Assembly: GCA_026545765.1 (NCBI GenBank)
Contig: CM048840.1
Coordinates: 58,808,843 to 58,872,842 of the forward strand
DNA: 64,000 bases
Source of the DNA: Plantago major
Taxonomy: Eukaryota > Streptophyta > Magnoliopsida > Lamiales > Plantaginaceae
Reading direction: 5' to 3'
Made by a program: the position numbers and the translations under genes. Under the pieces are notes generated by a model, which was given only the letters and a program-made list of their open reading frames with translations, searched no databases and was not told the DNA's origin. Position 1 is the stretch's first letter, and every line of letters begins with the position of its first letter. Below, in pieces: positions 11,805-23,340 of the stretch.

Positions 11805-13028
11805 TTAAGCTCTCATTCCAACAATGGAACCTTCTGGACTAAAGAATCTCCCTGTAGGAATCCATTTCTGAATGAACTTCTTTGGGGTATTCTTTTGTCT
11901 TGTTGGAACATAAGGAGGAATTTTAGGTAAATGATTAGTGTCATCATCATTTAAAGCTATTTTCCTTCTTGGTGTGTTCCTTGGTGCTATTTTCCTTCTT
12001 GGTGCTCCTTGTGGTGCTTTCAGATACCTGTCAGATTGCTGAGTCTGCTTTTCAGCAAACTTAGCTTTCCATGCCAGATTTCTTCTAGCCCTGGCATTCA
12101 GAGTGGTCGTAACATGTTCTTTCTTCCACTTCTGATGATTGCTATGCGCAATCCTGGCTTTCATCCATCGTTCTTGCTCTTGTTTCTACTCACGAGTGAG
12201 TTGTTTCCCGATGGCTTTATAGCCAATGCCATTTCGAGCACTTGGTGCTACCTGATTTCTCTTCTCAGCAGCTTTGCTAGTCTCTGGAACGTCTTTCTTT
12301 CCAGAAAACGTGATGTTGGAAAATTTGCCTGCTCTTTCAATTTTTCCTTTCTAAGAGACATAGAACTGTGGGTGATTACACTTTTCAGTGTTATGTTTCT
12401 TTACAGAAACATTCCCAATGGTTTTCTTTTGGACTTGTTTTTCCCACAAAGGTTTGGTAGCGACTGCCTTTCCTTTGTCAACAACCTTAGCTTTCTGACC
12501 AATGATGTAGGTTATTTGAGAAATATTTTGCTGAGCACTAACAAACGTTATTCTTTCGTCACTCTTATTCAGAGTAGTAGAGCCATTTGTTTGTGTGTCC
12601 AGCCCAAGTCCTCCCTTTTCTGCAGGATCTCTTAAATAAGAGTGTACTTCAGTAAGAGTGTCACTAGCTTTGGCATAGGATTGAAAAGATAGTTCTTTCT
12701 TCTTGAGTACCTCATTTTCAGAAAAAAAGATCTTTATTTTCCTTTTGGAGTATATCCATTGCCTTTCTGTGTAACTTCTCCGTCTCAGATATCTGTGCTT
12801 TGAGAAATGCATTTTCAGCATCCTTTTTCTCAGATATCTTGAGTAATTGTAAATTTTCCTTCTCAACAGAATTTTTTCTTCTTCAAAAATTTCGGCTCTA
12901 GCTCGGACCATTTGAAATTCTCTTTTGTAGAGATCAAGTTCTCTTCTGAGATATTCTAAATTTCTGATTTCTTCCTCATCACTCTCATAATTTATGAATT
13001 GAGTAATGTTGGTTACCTCGTCAGCCAT
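11805..13028 (-). CDS. gag: Element A: coiled-coil and basic C-terminal gag region
   Basis: The block near 13028 starts MADEVTNITQF and runs into a long charged helix (RRELDLYKREFQMVRARAEI) that looks like a coiled coil. A basic, Asn-Arg-rich segment follows with RKIAPRNTPRRKIA and KKFIQKWIPTG before the protease. SIRE-type elements are known for long gag regions of this kind. Fossil; several interruptions. Confidence 0.7.
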
Positions 13029-14320
13029 TAGGCAAGGCTCAATGTTGGAGCATTCTGGATAGATTTCCTCAACAACCCCACATAATTCCCTTTACTTTGA
13101 CCAAAGTCAACCAATTCATGAGTGATGCCACATAATTCTGGAGAAGGTAGTTTGGAGTCATCCGAGTCTTCTTCCTCAGATTCTAACTCAATATCAAGAA
13201 CATACAGTTGGATTTGAATCTTTTTCCTTTCTTCAGTGAGCATAGCTCTCTGACCTCTCTTGAAGTTTCTTCTATCATTCTTGTCACCGGTCTTTAGCTT
13301 ATTGAAAACAGGGCAGTCTCTTTTAAAATGACCAGGCTTCTGACAATAGAAACAGATATCGTTTTTGATTTCTTCTTCCTCAGTACTAGATGCTTGCTGA
13401 GCCAACTTGTTCAGCGAGCTTGACATCTGCATATTTTTGTACTGGTGATAGTTTGAGCCTAGATGCTTTTTCAACTTCTCTTTGGCTTTTCTTCGCTCAA
13501 TCTCCCGACTGACATATTTTCTCATTTGCTTTACAGCAAGAGCATCTTCCTCAGTCATTTCTTTGGTATCCTTCTTTTCAGAAGTACTAAAGCAACATTG
13601 TGAACTTTCTCAGCAATTATTTGTTCTCTCTGAGTAGTTTCATAGTTGACAGTAGCTAAGTGGGAAAAGAGTTTTACTGGAGTGATATTTGGCATTCCTT
13701 GGTTGAAATAGAAATACTGAGTATGTTCCCAGTTTTGATTCAAGCTTCTCACGATAGTCTTAACCTTTTTAGAGTTAGAGTATCTCTCACTTTCACCAAG
13801 TGCAGCCATTTCACTCATCAATGTTGTGAACCGGAAATCTAGTTCTTCAAGAGTCTCTGTGGGCCTTGTTTAAAGTTTTGGAATTTGAGCTTCAAAACTT
13901 CGAACTTATTTTCCTTTGTTTTCTCAAAGATGCACGATTTCTTCAATCGGTTGCGCTTTAATCGTATGTGCTCTGGAGTGGAACGTATGATGATATTGCG
14001 AGCCTAACCATCAAGTCGATTTATCTTGGCATCTTCTGATGTCCAGAGCTCTATGGGCTTTGGCTCGTAAACAACTTGACTAGTAGGTCTTCCACTGGTT
14101 GACGCACCTGTTTTTGAGGAATCACCACTTGGTTCTTCATCAGTGGGAACTCTGTCTCTACCATTAGAAACCTCCATGACCTGTTTGAGTTGTTGAATGA
14201 CTATGGGGCCATTCTTTATTACTTCGATCATTTCGTCACTGATGGCTTCTAGGTGGAGCATCAAGTTGTTCTTCCATTTCTCATAGTTCTCTGGCTTGAG
14301 AATTGGAGCGTCACTTAAAG
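13028..14320 (-). CDS. gag: Element A: gag (UBN2-type) with zinc knuckle
   Basis: The N-terminal part (about 14310-14004) contains KPENYEKWKNN and LHLEAISDEMIEVI, typical of Copia gag. The middle (13821-13555) has KVKTIVRSLNQNWEH. The end (13558-13028) carries a zinc knuckle CFYCQKPGHFKRDCP that would bind RNA during packaging. Fossil with several interruptions. Confidence 0.87.
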
Positions 14321-14427
14321 AAATCTTGCAGCCAACACACTTTCAAACAAATCAAGTGTAGGTGAAAAGCAGTTAGTGGGCAATTATCTGGGATCTAGGT
14401 TCAGTGCAGAAAGCTTGGGAACCTCCT

Positions 14428-14440
14428 GCTCTGATACCAC
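14428..14440 (-). other. Primer binding site of element A (initiator Met tRNA type)
   Basis: On the element strand the bases next to the 5' LTR read GTGGTATCAGAGC, the usual plant Copia site complementary to the 3' end of initiator methionine tRNA. Confidence 0.9.
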
Positions 14441-14441
14441 T

Positions 14442-16009
14442 TGTTGGTCCAGATAACGACAAAGGAAAAGACTAGGGGGGGGGGTGAATACTCTTTTACA
14501 ACTTTTGTCGATAAACACAATTTCTCAGATATGTGTGAAGATATCTGATACTTAATTCGAGAGAGCGGAAGACTTTTTTGTGATAAGTGCACGTGCTCAG
14601 CAAGATATAATGTGTTTACATACTTAGCAAGATAAACAGAACTATAAGTAAATTACTGAATGTAAATAACACGTCTTTTATAGTGGCATCTGAAGGTGGC
14701 GTAATCATTAAACTAATCCACTTCGGTCTTTCTCAGACCTGGAATCCACTACAACAGATAAATGAGTTCACCTTATAAATATCTGTTCTTGATTCCTAAA
14801 TACACTAGGTTCCCAACCAAGTGTTCCCCCTGAGTTATTCCCCGGTTCCCAGCCAAGTACTTCCTATACTCAGAAACCTTGGAGTTGGTCCTTAATTTTC
14901 CAAACTAAGTACTTCCTATGTTCAGTAACCTTGGAGTTATTCCTTAGTTTCCCAAACTAAGTACTTCCTGTAATCCACGCCGTTTAAGGTGTTGGTTATG
15001 ATGGTTTGTCAGGTGAGTAGTCTTACTAACTTTTCAGTTTTTAGGAATACTCTATAGAACAAGAATCACATAACACACTTCACAATGTGTGGTGATATGT
15101 TCTTTACTGACCCAAGTCTATGTTAAATGTTCTGGAGAATGAAACTCAGATACTTGATCTTTTGATTCAACTCCTTCACAGATAGCAATGCTTCTTAAGG
15201 ATCAGGAAACTTAGAACTTTCGTGCTACTTAGAATTCAAGAGCTTAGTCGCAACTGTAAGCTAATGAATAAGTAGGTTGAAGGCTTGTATGCTTGAATGA
15301 GTTCGTTCTGTGTGTAAGTTCAAGGTGTTCAGTGTGTATTTCAAGCATTCTAAGTGGTGATATTTATAGTTGAATTTGAAGTCGTTTGAATAGTATCCGT
15401 TAGGCTCAATTCAAATTCAAGCTATTGATATCTGAAAATAGTACTGCAGAAGACATTGTCTCTTTTTAGAGATTTCCTCTTTTGTTCAGATGTCTCTGTT
15501 TGCGCATTTATTGCATTGTACTATTTTTGTCCTATAGTGCAAATGGAACTATGCATGCCTTCTGAAGCATTGCATGTCCCTTTCCAGAGACCTTCACATC
15601 TCCAGATACTTGTTGAAACATTGTTTCCCAGAAACATAGTTTTATCCAGGGTATCTAAGTGTAGGTTTCTGTGGGCACTTTTCTTCATTCAAAACCTTGT
15701 GTTCTCAGATATCTTTTGCAAAACTTGTTTATAGAGAAACACTTGTTTCTGTAAGATATAGGTATCTGATGAGACCAATTTCCTTTGTCTCTAGCAATCT
15801 TGTGTAGTCTTTAGATCTTCAAATTTGTTGAACTCTCCTGCCAGATGCCTTCTTCTTGGTCTTCTTCAAAGATATAAAAATTAAATTCATAGACCTAACA
15901 TCCTATACTAGATTTGCTAGACTAACATACTTAGTGATTTTCCTCTTTTACAGTGTTCAAGTGAACCAAGAGTACTAACCACCTTTCTGAGCTAAGATAA
16001 GTCATTAGG
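14442..16009 (-). repeat. Element A 5' LTR
   Basis: It starts TGTTGGTCCAGATAAC on the plus strand beside the primer site and aligns with the solo LTR at 9302 and with the left-edge LTR at 1-146. A TATA-like TATTTATAG near 15359-15367 reads CTATAAATA on the element strand. A G10 run lies at 14475-14484. The right end stops short of the expected LTR terminus and abuts unrelated sequence, so the outer boundary and target duplication cannot be confirmed. Confidence 0.88.
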
Positions 16010-16575
16010 AACAAAGGAAATTTGCTAGTCATAGAAATTCTAGAACAATAATTGAAATCTAAGAATAAAGGAAGAATAAGCTTAGTCTCTAATGATCTAG
16101 ATGTCTCCGTGCTGATGCTCCTGGTGATTCCTCCTTCTGGGTGCCTGACGGCCAGCGTGTTGGGGTTTCACTTCCCTGGGGACTGTTTCTCTCTCTAGGA
16201 GAGCTGTTTTGTGAGCTGTGTGAAATCTGAGACCCCTGAGGTCTTATTTATAGGTGAAATTTCAACCTTTAAACCACCATTCTTCAATAAGGAAGGTTTA
16301 GGAAGGCGGGCCTCAGTCTAACAGGCCAGAAAATAGCCAAGGAGAAAAACAGAAGGCTGAGTGCAGCCACTTGGGGACCGTATTCACCATCTCTGCGGCC
16401 ACCAGGGGGCCGCCATATGCGATGCTTTCTGCTTCTATTTGTAAATCTTCATTCTTCTATTTCGGGCTTCGTAACTCCGTTTCTTCGAAAAGTGGTCTTC
16501 TAGAAAGTTGTTCCGCCTGTAATCATCTTCACATCGGTTGGTCACATGACATGTTTTGATCCCTCAAACTTCATG
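16010..16575 (-). repeat. Element I: left piece of an Athila-like LTR
   Basis: No gene. The piece has the layout of the Athila-like LTRs seen elsewhere in the window. GGTCTTATTTATAGG near 16239-16253 reads as a TATAAATAAGACC promoter on the minus strand, and a GC-rich dyad (GCGGCCACCAGGGGGCCGCC, 16396-16415) lies about 150 bases upstream of it. I interpret it as the part of one LTR left of element B; 38362-38581 would be the other part. Confidence 0.5.
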
Positions 16576-17448
16576 TGTTGATACGAAAATATGTCCAATC
16601 CGTCATAGATGCCTTTGGAACGAATCCTAAGGCGTCCCAAGTTTTCTACGAGTCCGAGACCTTATAGTCCGACCCGGAGGTCCGACTCACCCGGGTTCAA
16701 ACGAACAGGAGGGCCAAAAGGGTATTAGGTCCGACCCTGCCAATGGTCCGTAACCATAGGGTCCAACGCGGACACCCGCCCGGATTCAACACAACAACCT
16801 CACAAGCAACCGAGTGAACTGGCACTGGAGAGTAAGGAGGTCCGAGGCACACGGTCCGAATGAGAGGTACTTAACAGTCTAATAAGAGTATCTTGTGAGC
16901 TATCAAGTACGGTCCGGACCAGACGTCCGGACCTGCCTCTTCGGACCCTAACCGGCGGCAAACTACGTCCAAGCCTCTAAAACTCTCACATTAATGACTA
17001 AACTACCCCTGAAAGCCCAAAATGGAATGGGTCAAATGTCATTAATGGGCCATGGGCCTATTGAAGCCTTGGTGGCTCAATCCGGGCCTTACACTTGGCA
17101 CGATCTGGTGGAACCCTCCCATTTGGGGAGAAATCTATATATATGGCACACATTCCCATAATAATGGTAAGCAATAACAGTCTCTCCTTCCCGATTATTA
17201 TACCTAGTAGACCCTCACTCTCTCGCAAGTAAAGTCTACTTCCAGTTTGACACCACACAAACCGGGTATAAGGTTCTAACCCCCCCTCCAAGTTACTTGT
17301 GCAGGTTCTCACGTGTCGCCTCTTGTCAGTACGACGGTTCTTACAGGCTTCTACTCTTTGGTTCTTATGAGCTAAGTGGTCTAGGTACTCACGGTGAAGG
17401 AGAACAAGGGAAATTCATTTAAGTGTTCGAGGGACTTTGCCCTTGACA
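16576..17448 (+). repeat. Element B 5' LTR
   Basis: 873 bp, starting TGTTGATACG and ending CTTGACA, homologous to 37495-38361. A TATA-like CTATATATATGG lies at about 17131-17142. The sequence is dense in GTCCGA/TCGGAC motifs. Confidence 0.93.
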
Positions 17449-17449
17449 T

Positions 17450-17468
17450 TTTGGCGCCGTCTGTGGGA
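17450..17468 (+). other. Primer binding site of element B
   Basis: TTTGGCGCCGTCTGTGGGA follows the 5' LTR directly. TGGCGCCGT is the typical start of primer sites in Tat- and Athila-type Gypsy elements. Confidence 0.88.
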
Positions 17469-17499
17469 ATCTTTACGAAAAATTCCGTTCTCCTCAGTA

Positions 17500-19240
17500 A
17501 TGGCAAGAACAAGAAGATCTATAAGGACCAACGCTCCTGCGATTGACATGCCCGCCCAAAGACAAAGAGGCAGACCTCCCAGTCGGAGGGGAAGAGTGGC
17601 GAGAGCCCCTTCAAGAAACACCATGGACTATCCGAGTGATGGCCATACCGCTAGTCTCTCCTCAGAAGAAGAAAGGGCCGTTGATCCACCAATAAGGACT
17701 CAAGTACCCGGGGTTGAAGGACAAGTCCCTCCGTCAGGAAATCATGGTCCTCCTCCAGGGTGAAACTTCACTCTTCCAAACGGGCAGATTATTCGCCCAA
17801 GTGAGTTTGGGATGAACGAGAACCAGTTTGGCCTCTTACTCACCACTATTCAAGGTTTCTTTGGATCAAACAACATCCAGCCTCCTCAACCTACCCCTCC
17901 TTTGGCAATTCCGAGACAAGCTGAACCTGCACAATCAAGGAATGAGCTCCGTCCAATCCAACAAAGGTTAGGGGAACCAGTACAACTAGAGGATCTAAGG
18001 AACCTTCTCAATATGAGAGCCGCTGCTTCTCAGGAACAACGGGAAAGAAGCCCGACGAGACCACGAGCAGATGAAGCTGGAACTAGTCGGCGTGGGGCTC
18101 TTCAGCCTGGACCAAGAGACCACATGGCAGAGAGCATCTCGATAATTCATGTTGATGATCTTCCTCTAGATGTAGCAATCAACCCAAGGATGGGCGAGAG
18201 GCTAACCGCTAAGCAGATCTATGTCCAACACAAAGCCTTGGAAACTCAAATTGCTACTCTAAGTAGGATGGTGAAGGCACATGAAAAGGTGACTCTTAGA
18301 GCTCCCAACCCTTTATGTGATGAGATAATAAGGGAAAGGAAGCATCCTGACTCACTATCCCAAATCTTGAGCACTATTATGGAGATACTTGCCCTGTGGG
18401 TCACCTTACTAGATATGAAAGAAAAATGGAGACCAACGGCCCGAATGACAACATGAAGGCTCTTAACTTCTCCAGTACTCTGTTCGGAGAAGCAATTGAT
18501 TGGTGGACCTCTTTGCCCAATGGCTCCATCAAGTCCTATGCGGATATCGCTTCTCTTTTTCTGAAAAGGTTTGAGAAAGCAAAGAAGAGAAAAAGATCAG
18601 TGGAGCATTTGGCAGGGGTAATCCAGAAAGAGCATGAGGATCTTAGAACCTTCCTTGACCGCTTAAATGCCGAAGTGCGCCAGGTCGAGCTCACAGCATC
18701 AAAGAGTGGGTCCGACACCTGTATGCTAACACTTACAACGACGATCTCAGAAGGAAGTTTTCCAATGAGGAAATCACAACCGAGAAATACTTGGAAGATA
18801 TCTGTGAGGGAGTCTTGTATGGTGAGGAGTACCGAATAAATGTTCCAATAAGAGCCTGGGCCAAAAGGGGGAAGGAACCAATGAAACATGAACCCCCTCC
18901 CCGACCAGGAAAATTTGAACAAAAGAAAGAATTTAAAGACAAGAGGGAGTTCCGCAGGGATAGGACCCGTCCAAGAAGATATGCCGAGTATACTCATCTC
19001 AATAGACCAAGATCCGACATCTTGGCCTCTATCATTGAGAAAAACTTAGAGATACAATAGCCAAAACCTACAAGAAACAGTAAAAAGGAACAAAGCTTCA
19101 AAGGAATACTATAGGTTTCACAAACACAAAGGCCACTCAACCGAAGATTGTGTTCAGTTGAAAACAGAGATAGAGGGATTGACAGGGAGCGGAAAGTTAA
19201 AGGAACCAGTGTAAGAAGAAGAGCCCTCCAGGCACCAGAG
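17500..19240 (+). CDS. gag: Element B gag
   Basis: The ATG at 17500 lies 52 bases after the LTR and opens MARTRRSIRTNAPAID. The following blocks contain the Gypsy gag core, with FSSTLFGEAIDWWTSLP, SYADIASLFLKRFEKAKK and HEDLRTFLDRLNAEVRQV. A short Tat-type nucleocapsid segment follows near 19115-19170 (FHKHKGHSTEDCVQLK). Gag would form the particle and bind element RNA. Fossil; a few interruptions. Confidence 0.88.
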
Positions 19241-19268
19241 AAATGAACAAAGAAGGGAGGAGCGTGGT

Positions 19269-20150
19269 TTGGAACCTCCGACAGGATCCTTACCGCCACC
19301 TCCTACAGAAATTCCACCCCACCATACCCAAAGGTACCACGGATACCCCGAAGACGCGGGAATGGAGAATCTTCCCTACAGCGGGGTTATCAACGCCATA
19401 GCAGGAGGTCCAGCTAGAGGAGACAGTCGAAACGCAAGGGAAAGGACCGCGCAGCATCTGAGAAACAATGATAGAGCCTACGCTCCGCCGGCTTTGAAAG
19501 GAACAAATGGCATCACTTTCGATGATAGTGAAATTCCCTCGCCAACGTCTGGTGGAGGAGATCTTAAAGACCCTGATGTTCCTTTAGTCGTTTCTCTAGT
19601 CATCGCCACTTACAAAGTCAACAAAGTACTTGTTTACACGGGGAGTTCCTCCAACGTCATATCTAAGAGAACTGTGGAAAAGATGCACTTGGGCAATATT
19701 CAGTATGGGCAAGTAAACACCTCCTTGGTGGGATTCGGAGGCTCTATAGTTCGCCCCATTGGAAGTATACCCCTGCAAGTCTCTATGGGAACCTTCCCGA
19801 TGAGAGTAACAGAGATGATCCTCTTTGTGGTAATCGACAACACGTTCGACTATAACTTGATCTTGGGGCGCCCGAGACTCAACCAATTCAGAGCAATTGC
19901 ATCACCCCTACACAATAGGGTGAAGTTCCCTACTCCAAATGGTGTAGGAGAAGAAGTGGGCAATGTTAGGGAAGCATGGGAATGTTACATCATGTCAACT
20001 AGAGGAGCCTCAGCACCCGTCCTTTCAGTCACCAAAAAACCCAGGGGCCCTCCACCTGCACCTCTTACCCCAATAAAGGAGGAAATTGGGGTTGGGAAAC
20101 TCAAGGAGAAATTCTCCAAAACTGCAAGGATCGAGCCCAATGAAGCCTTA
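19269..20150 (+). CDS. pol: Element B protease region
   Basis: The block contains a retroviral-type aspartic protease fold signature around 19620-19880: KVLVYTGSSSNVISKRTVEKM, then the flap-like region and FDYNLILGRPRLNQFRAI, typical of Gypsy proteases. It lies between gag and reverse transcriptase. Fossil. Confidence 0.85.
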
Positions 20151-20154
20151 AAAG

Positions 20155-20990
20155 ATGTCCAACAAAAGAGAAGTGGACTTCAGGCCTGTTGAGGATGCTA
20201 TCATAGCAGGAGAAGTGGAAAGGTTAATGAAGGTAGGACACATCGAAGAAGTTAGATACTCTGATTGGGTCTGTAATGTGGTCCTTGTTGAGAAAGCTCC
20301 AGGGAAGTGTAGAATGTGCAACGACTTCACTAGGCTCAACAAGTTTTGCCCAAAGGATCCTTACCCATTGTCCCGCATTGATCAGTTAGTAGACTCCACG
20401 ACAGGATGTGCCCTCCTAAGCTTCATGGACGCCTACCAACGCTTCTATCAAATCAGAATAGCTTAAGAAGACGTCAAGAAGACGGCCTTCTTTGCAGCAG
20501 GTGGAGTCTACTGTTTCAAAGTCATGCCTTTTGGCCTCAAGAACGCGGGCGCTACTTACCAACGAATGGTGAACAAGATGTTCAGGGAGGAGCTAGGAAA
20601 AACTATGGAAGTCTATGTGGACGACATGCTAGTAAAAAGTAAGACTGAAGAACAACATGTAGAGCACCTGAACAAATGCTTTTCCATCCTTAGGAAGTAC
20701 GAAATGAAGCTAAACCCCGTAAAGTGCACGTTTGGCGTAATGGGAGGAAAATTCCTCGGATACATGGTCACAGAAAGAGGAATCAGCGCCAACCCGGAAA
20801 AAATAAAGGCAATCCTGGACCTACCACAGCCAAGGACAGTTAATGAGGTACAAAATCTCCTCAGTAGGATAATAGCTCTAAGCCGCTTCATCTCCAGGTC
20901 CGCCGAAAAGAACCTACCCTTCTTTAAAATCTTGAAGAAGGGAGAAAAGTTCGAATGGACAAAGGAATGCAAAGAGGCTTTGGAAAATTG
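20155..20990 (+). CDS. pol: Element B reverse transcriptase
   Basis: Characteristic Gypsy segments appear in order: VEDAIIAGEVERLMKVGHI, FTRLNKFCPKDPYPLSRID, FMDAYQRFYQI, MPFGLKNAGATYQRMVNKMF, the catalytic YVDDMLVKSK and KCTFGVMGGKFLGYMVTERG. The last pair is typical of Tat elements. Fossil. Confidence 0.93.
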
Positions 20991-22153
20991 AAAAGCTATC
21001 TCCTTTCACCTCCGCTCTTGTCCAAACCATTAGAAAGTGAACCTCTCTACCTCTACCTAGCGGCCACTACCGAAGCCATGAGTTCTGTATTGGTACGGAT
21101 TCAGGGGAATGACCACATGCCGATCTACTACTTAAGCAAAGCCCTTGTAGGTGCCGAAGCTAAGTATGTTAAGATTGAGAAGTTATCCTTCGCGCTAGTC
21201 TACACTGCCCGACGACTAAACCCTTACTTCAAATCTCATCGAATTGTGGTCCACACAAACGGGCCACTCAAGCATGTCCTCGGTAAGCAAGATCAATCAG
21301 GACGTCTATCCAAGTGGTCAATTGAATTAAGTGAATACGATATCGGGTATCAGGCTTCGTCGGCCAAGAAAGCTCAAGTCCTTGCCGACTTCCTAGTAGA
21401 CTACCCCGAAGAAGTTGGAAAAGAGACCGATAGTCGGCAAGGAGATGTAAGTTATGTAATGCTCACTCAGGAAAAAGAGCACGAAGGGATATTCGAAAGT
21501 GATGTCCAACTCTGGACTAAGCATCAGGAACCCATGGACGACTCCCTGAGGGTGAGACCCATGCATCTTCCGTCAAGAAGAAGGACGATGGGAAAGTCCC
21601 CGCTCTCGCGATGGAGACGAAACCTGAAGATAAAGAATGTTGGACACTATAAGTGGACGGATCCTCTACTGGAAGACTTGGAGGAGTAGGGCTCTTCCTT
21701 GAGAGCCCTGAGGGTGCAAAGCTGGAATACGCCATCACCCTCAACTTTAGAGTAACAAACAACGAGGCCGAGTACGAAGCACTCATCACCGGCTTGAGCA
21801 TGGCAAGGTCTCTTCAAGTAAGGCGGATCAAAGCTTATATAGACTCTCAGCTCGTCGAGTCCCAGTTCTCCGGGTCTTTCGCCACTGAAGGACCCAACAT
21901 GATCAAGTACTTGGAACTCCTAAAGAAAGTAGTTGAGCACTTCGAGGTATTCACGCTGGAACGATTCAACAGGGAATGGAATGAGAAGGCCGATGCTCTT
22001 TCCATATACGCCTCTGCCTTAGGAATCCTGCACACAAGGAGCATCGTCCTGATGTCCCTCACAGATTCTTCCCTCGTAAACCTTACTGGTCAAGTCTTCC
22101 TCTTAAGCACCGAGAGGAGCTGGATGACCAACATATTTTTCTATGTCAAATAA
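20955..22153 (+). CDS. pol: Element B dual RNase H region
   Basis: The first RNase H (20990-21400) has EPLYLYLAATTEAMSSVLVR, YYLSKALVGAEAKYVKIEK and the LADFL segment. A second, archaeal-type RNase H follows (21650-22060) with DGSSTGRLGGVGLFLESPEG, VTNNEAEYEALITGLSMA and IDSQLVESQ. Having both is a hallmark of the Tat lineage. The two would remove the RNA strand after copying. Fossil. Confidence 0.9.
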
Positions 22154-22207
22154 GGCTCTCTACCATCAGACCCTAGAGAAGCAAGAAGGATCCTATGCCG
22201 AGCCAAC

Positions 22208-23340
22208 ATGTACTTTATTCTGGGAGAAGATCTCTACAAGAGATCTTTCACCGGCACTCACTTAAGATGCCTTGGACCTCATGAGGCAAAGACCGTTCTG
22301 GAACAAATCCTCGCAGAAAGTTGCGGAAGTTATTCAGGGGGACGAACCTTGGCTCAAAAGGTCATAAGGCAAGGGTACTATTGGCCTACCATTGATAAAG
22401 ATGCTGCTAACTTCGCCCGTGCCTACGAAGATTGCCAATACTATGCCAACATACCGCATGGCCCAACCAACCCTATGATTCCGTCAATCATAGTTTGTCC
22501 GTTTGATCATTGGGGAATAGATATAGTTAGTCCCTTTCCCCGTGGTACACACCAAAAGAAGTTCCTTATTGTCGCAGCTGAGTACTTCACCAAATGGGTT
22601 GAGGCCGAAGCAGTGGCCACCATCATAGAAAGCCGAGTAAGGACCTTCATTTGGAAGAACATCATCTACCACTTTGGACATCCTAGAGTCATAGTCTCCG
22701 ACAATGGAGCACAATTCTCTGGAGCCAGGTTGAAAGAGTGGCTCCAATCCTTCAAGATAGAACAGCGCTTCACCTCCATTGGCTACCCTCAAGCCAACGG
22801 CCAAGTCAAAGCTACCAACAAAACCATTGTGAAGATTCTGGAAAAGAGGCTGAGAACTTCTCAAGACAGCTGGGTAGATGATCTCGATGGAGTCCTATGG
22901 GCACACCGGACAACAGCTCGCACCTCTACTCAGGAGACACCCTTCGCACTAGTCTATGGCTTAGAAGCGGTCATCCCCTCTGAAATTGTTGTGGAAACCA
23001 AAGGATCTAACAATAACAACCTGCTGGAAATGAAATCGCAAGGATCTACGACCTCGAGCTCCTCGAAGACAAAAGAATCAAGGCGCTAGCTAACATCCTC
23101 CGCTATCAAGCTATGTCTGCCCGGGCTTACAACAAACATGTTCTTCCCAAGGATATACAAGTCGGGGATTTAGTCCTCCGAAGAGCTGACATCTTAAGCA
23201 ATGTTGGTAAGCTCAAGCCCAAGTGGGAAGGACCCTACAAGGTCATTAGGGCTAGGGCCAATGGAAGTTTTGAGCTAGAAGATGATCAAGGAAGAGCCCT
23301 GAAGAGAACATGGAATGCTAAGAACTTACAAAAATTCTAA
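22208..23340 (+). CDS. pol: Element B integrase
   Basis: The zinc-binding part is followed by the catalytic core: PFDHWGIDIVSPFPRG, YFTKWVEAEAVATI, HPRVIVSDNGAQF and GYPQANGQVKATNKTIVK. The C-terminal part (23113-23340) has VGDLVLRRAD, KLKPKWEGPYKV and W-AKNLQKF, which ends normally. The enzyme would join element DNA to the chromosome. Fossil. Confidence 0.92.

Larger units (their letters stand above)
1..16009 (-). mobile_element. Element A: large SIRE-type Copia LTR retrotransposon (broken, left LTR cut by window edge)
   Basis: On the minus strand the order is 5' LTR, tRNA primer site, gag, protease, integrase, reverse transcriptase, RNase H, a third gene, polypurine tract and 3' LTR. Integrase before reverse transcriptase marks Copia (Ty1). 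The great length (about 14.3 kb without its guest), the coiled-coil gag extension and the extra gene after pol fit the SIRE/Maximus lineage. A solo LTR of a related family is inserted in the integrase region. The gag-pol frames are interrupted in roughly six to ten places, so the copy is a fossil. Over the 112 bases where both LTRs can be compared I see two differences, which suggests a young insertion (about a million years at commonly used plant rates), but the sample is small. Confidence 0.9.

Noticed and set aside
12009-12635. 208-codon plus-strand open frame
   Set aside because: It lies opposite the gag coiled-coil region, contains no known domain and is a shadow frame.
14428-14440. tRNA gene at the tRNA-like sequence
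   Set aside because: It matches only the 3' end complement of a tRNA and is a primer binding site; no tRNA body is present. The same holds at 29158, 30114 and 44789.
16010-16575. Host gene fragment left of element B
   Set aside because: No coding frame; TATA placement and GC-rich dyad fit an LTR piece better.
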